From contig CP142457.1 of the NCBI GenBank assembly GCA_038049695.1, positions 22,024,501 to 22,088,500 of the forward strand: a stretch of DNA of 64,000 bases, in the 5' to 3' direction. Position 1 is the stretch's first letter, and every line of letters begins with the position of its first letter. The position numbers were made by a program, and so were the translations under genes. Origin of the DNA: Cinnamomum chago (lineage: Eukaryota; Streptophyta; Magnoliopsida; Laurales; Lauraceae). The notes under the pieces are model-generated. The model made no database searches. It was not told the origin of the DNA and saw nothing but the letters and a program-made list of their open reading frames with translations. This document shows, piece by piece, positions 62,115-64,000 of the stretch.

Positions 62115-64000
62115 ACTTGATCCCGGATATTTCTAGATGTTGCCCTTTTACACAGAGTCGCAAGAAACACAGTGTGGAGTCAACAATTACCTAGAGCCGC
62201 AAAGATTCTGCTTTAGTACAATAGTATCGTACGTCCCGCGCGAAGTTCGGGTTTTCTCCTTTACAACCAGAGAACTCCCCGAAAGTGTTTACCATACCCA
62301 AGGTTCGCCCGAAACCCGTTTTAAACCGAAAAGTAGCTCGAAATATCCTAAAAGGTGCATCTCAACCCAGAATACCTTCAAATGGATTTCGAGGCGTGAG
62401 ACAAGAGAAGGACACCCGAAACCCCTTCTATAGTAAAACGTGATCCTGGAATTTTCTAGAGGGAGTCTTTAGACCAAGAGTCGCATTAAAACACATAGTA
62501 GAGTCAGCCATATTCTCGAGCCGCATAGATTGTGTTTTCGTACTAAAGGACCGTACGACCCGCACGAAGTTCGGGTTTTCGCCTTTACAAACACTGAACT
62601 CCCCGAATGTGTTTTCCTTACCCAAGATTCGCCCGAAACCCGTTTTAAACCGAAAAGTAGCTCGAAATATCTTAAAGAGCGCATCTCAACCCAGAATCCC
62701 TACAAATGGATTTGGAGCCGTAAGGAAAGACAGAGACACCCGAAACCCCATTTAGAGTAAAACGCAATCCCGGATTTTTCCAAAGGGAGTCTTTGGACCA
62801 AGAGTCGCATGAAACACAGTGTTGACTCAACAACTTTCTAGAGCCGCACAGATTATGTTTTCGTTCAAAAGTACCGTACGACCCTCGCATGAAGTTCCGG
62901 TTTTCGCCCTAGCAAACACTGAACTCCCCGAAAGTGATTTCCACACCCAAGATTCACCCGAAACCCGTAGTAAACCGAAGAGTAGCTCGGAATATCCTAA
63001 AAATCGCATCTCATCCCAAAATCCCTTAATATGGATTTAGAGGCGTACGATAAGACAAGGACACCCGAAACCCTTTTTATTTTAAAACTTGATCCCGGAT
63101 ATTTCTAGATGTTGCCCTTTTACACAGAGTCGCAAGAAACACAGTGTGGAGTCAACAATTACCTAGAGCCGCAAAGATTCTGCTTTAGTACAATAGTATC
63201 GTACGTCCCGCGCGAAGTTCGGGTTTTCTCCTTTACAACCAGAGAACTCCCCGAAAGTGTTTACCATACCCAAGGTTCGCCCGAAACCCGTTTTAAACCG
63301 AAAAGTAGCTCGAAATATCCTAAAAGGTGCATCTCAACCCAGAATACCTTCAAATGGATTTCGAGGCGTGAGACAAGAGAAGGACACCCGAAACCCCTTC
63401 TATAGTAAAACGTGATCCTGGAATTTTCTAGAGGGAGTCTTTAGACCAAGAGTCGCATTAAAACACATAGTAGAGTCAGCCATATTCTCGAGCCGCATAG
63501 ATTGTGTTTTCGTACTAAAGGACCGTACGACCCGCACGAAGTTCGGGTTTTCGCCTTTACAAACACTGAACTCCCCGAATGTGTTTTCCTTACCCAAGAT
63601 TCGCCCGAAACCCGTTTTAAACCGAAAAGTAGCTCGAAATATCTTAAAGAGCGCATCTCAACCCAGAATCCCTACAAATGGATTTGGAGCCGTAAGGAAA
63701 GACAGAGACACCCGAATCCCCATTTAGAGTAAAACGCAATCCCGAATTTTTCCAAAGGGAGTCTTTGGACCAAGAGTCGCATGAAACACAGTGTTGACTC
63801 AACAACTTTCTAGAGCCGCACAGATTATGTTTTCGTTCAAAAGTACCGTACGACCCTCGCATGAAGTTCCGGTTTTCGCCCTAGCAAACACTGAACTCCT
63901 CGAAAGTGATTTCCACACCCAAGATTCACCCGAAACCCGTAGTAAACCGAAGAGTAGCTCGGAATATCCTAAAAATCGCATCTCATCCCAAAATCCCAAA
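62112..64000 (+). repeat. Last two HOR units, cut by the window end
   Basis: C starts 62112 and 63084 both have acaattacc and acaatagtatc, and A starts 62435 and 63407 share the rare acacatagtagagtc, so these are neighbouring twins. Their B monomers differ (62759: cttaatatgg; 63731: caaa and gaactcctcg). The final B is incomplete, 270 of 325 bases. Confidence 0.88.

Larger units (their letters stand above)
1..64000. repeat. Satellite DNA array, 324-bp monomer in a 972-bp A-B-C higher-order repeat
   Basis: Seen: the same blocks return every 323-325 bp through the window, and the same diagnostic variants return every 972 bp. All copies have one orientation; no inverted copy was found. Monomer starts were set at the aaaac that precedes gtgat (A), gcaat (B) or ttgat (C). 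Types A, B and C look about 75-85% alike by eye, while copies of one type are nearly identical. Bases 1-6 are the tail of a preceding C monomer, and 63731-64000 is an incomplete B, so the array extends past both ends. Inference: a centromeric or heterochromatic satellite of a eukaryote. Family and species are not recognised. No gene, tRNA, rRNA or transposon sequence interrupts it. Confidence 0.97.

Noticed and set aside
1..64000. Primate alpha satellite
   Set aside because: The period is 324 rather than about 171 bp, no exact CENP-B box is present, and no alpha-satellite blocks are recognisable.
1..64000. 5S rDNA or other tandem RNA gene array
   Set aside because: The repeat size would fit 5S units, but I see no 5S coding sequence, no internal control region and no T-run terminator at a constant place.
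1..64000. CRISPR array
   Set aside because: The repeating unit is far too long and there are no unique spacers; all positions repeat.
1..64000. Telomeric repeat derivation from cccgaaaccc and gaaaccc blocks
   Set aside because: These resemble but do not match CCCTAAA or CCCTAA, and they are not in tandem; they occur at fixed positions once or twice per monomer.

Overview
The whole 64 kb window is one tandem satellite-DNA array. I see no gene, RNA gene, transposon, CRISPR array or unique flanking sequence; it starts and ends inside the repeat. The basic monomer is about 324 bp and all copies (about 197) run head to tail in one orientation. Three diverged monomer types, which I call A (324 bp), B (325 bp) and C (323 bp), alternate as A-B-C and make a 972-bp higher-order repeat (HOR). 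There are 65 A-type starts, first at 7 and last at 63407. The many open frames of 60-281 codons arise because 324 and 972 are multiples of three, so the same frames recur in every copy; they overlap on both strands and I do not call them genes.

The array suggests a nuclear eukaryotic genome, at a centromere, pericentromere or heterochromatic block. A unit of about two nucleosomes, GC of about 45% and a dense CpG content fit, for example, a flowering plant, but I do not recognise the satellite family and cannot name the organism. It is not primate alpha satellite, 5S rDNA or a telomeric repeat.

Layout. 7-1625: irregular five-monomer unit with a C/A hybrid. 1626-6484: five ordinary 972-bp units. 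6485-6808: a lone A/C hybrid monomer. 6809-9724: three ordinary units. From about 9.7 kb two C subtypes appear (here 'R' and 'I') and their order creates longer periods: a hexamer (1944 bp) at 10374-12317, nonamers (2916 bp) at 12318-21064, a hexamer at 21065-23008, and a nonamer at 23009-25924. 25925 to about 40200: three full copies and one partial copy of a 3888-bp dodecamer that differ by only a few bases. 40.8-64 kb: a mosaic made from large segment copies, with offsets 12262 bp (39817-42520 and 52079-54782), 11289 bp (46115-50825 and 57404-62114) and 10318 bp (44886-45631 and 55204-55949), with ordinary units between them.

The structure is thus nested at five scales: 324 bp, 972 bp, 1944/2916/3888 bp, and segment copies 10-12 kb apart, plus one relation across about 40.8 kb. 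Hybrid monomers, one-base indels and a shared 52-bp deletion act as tags that record unequal exchange and conversion. The most conserved internal element noticed is a 16-bp motif with every key base of the CENP-B box but one extra spacer base, present in all three monomer types.
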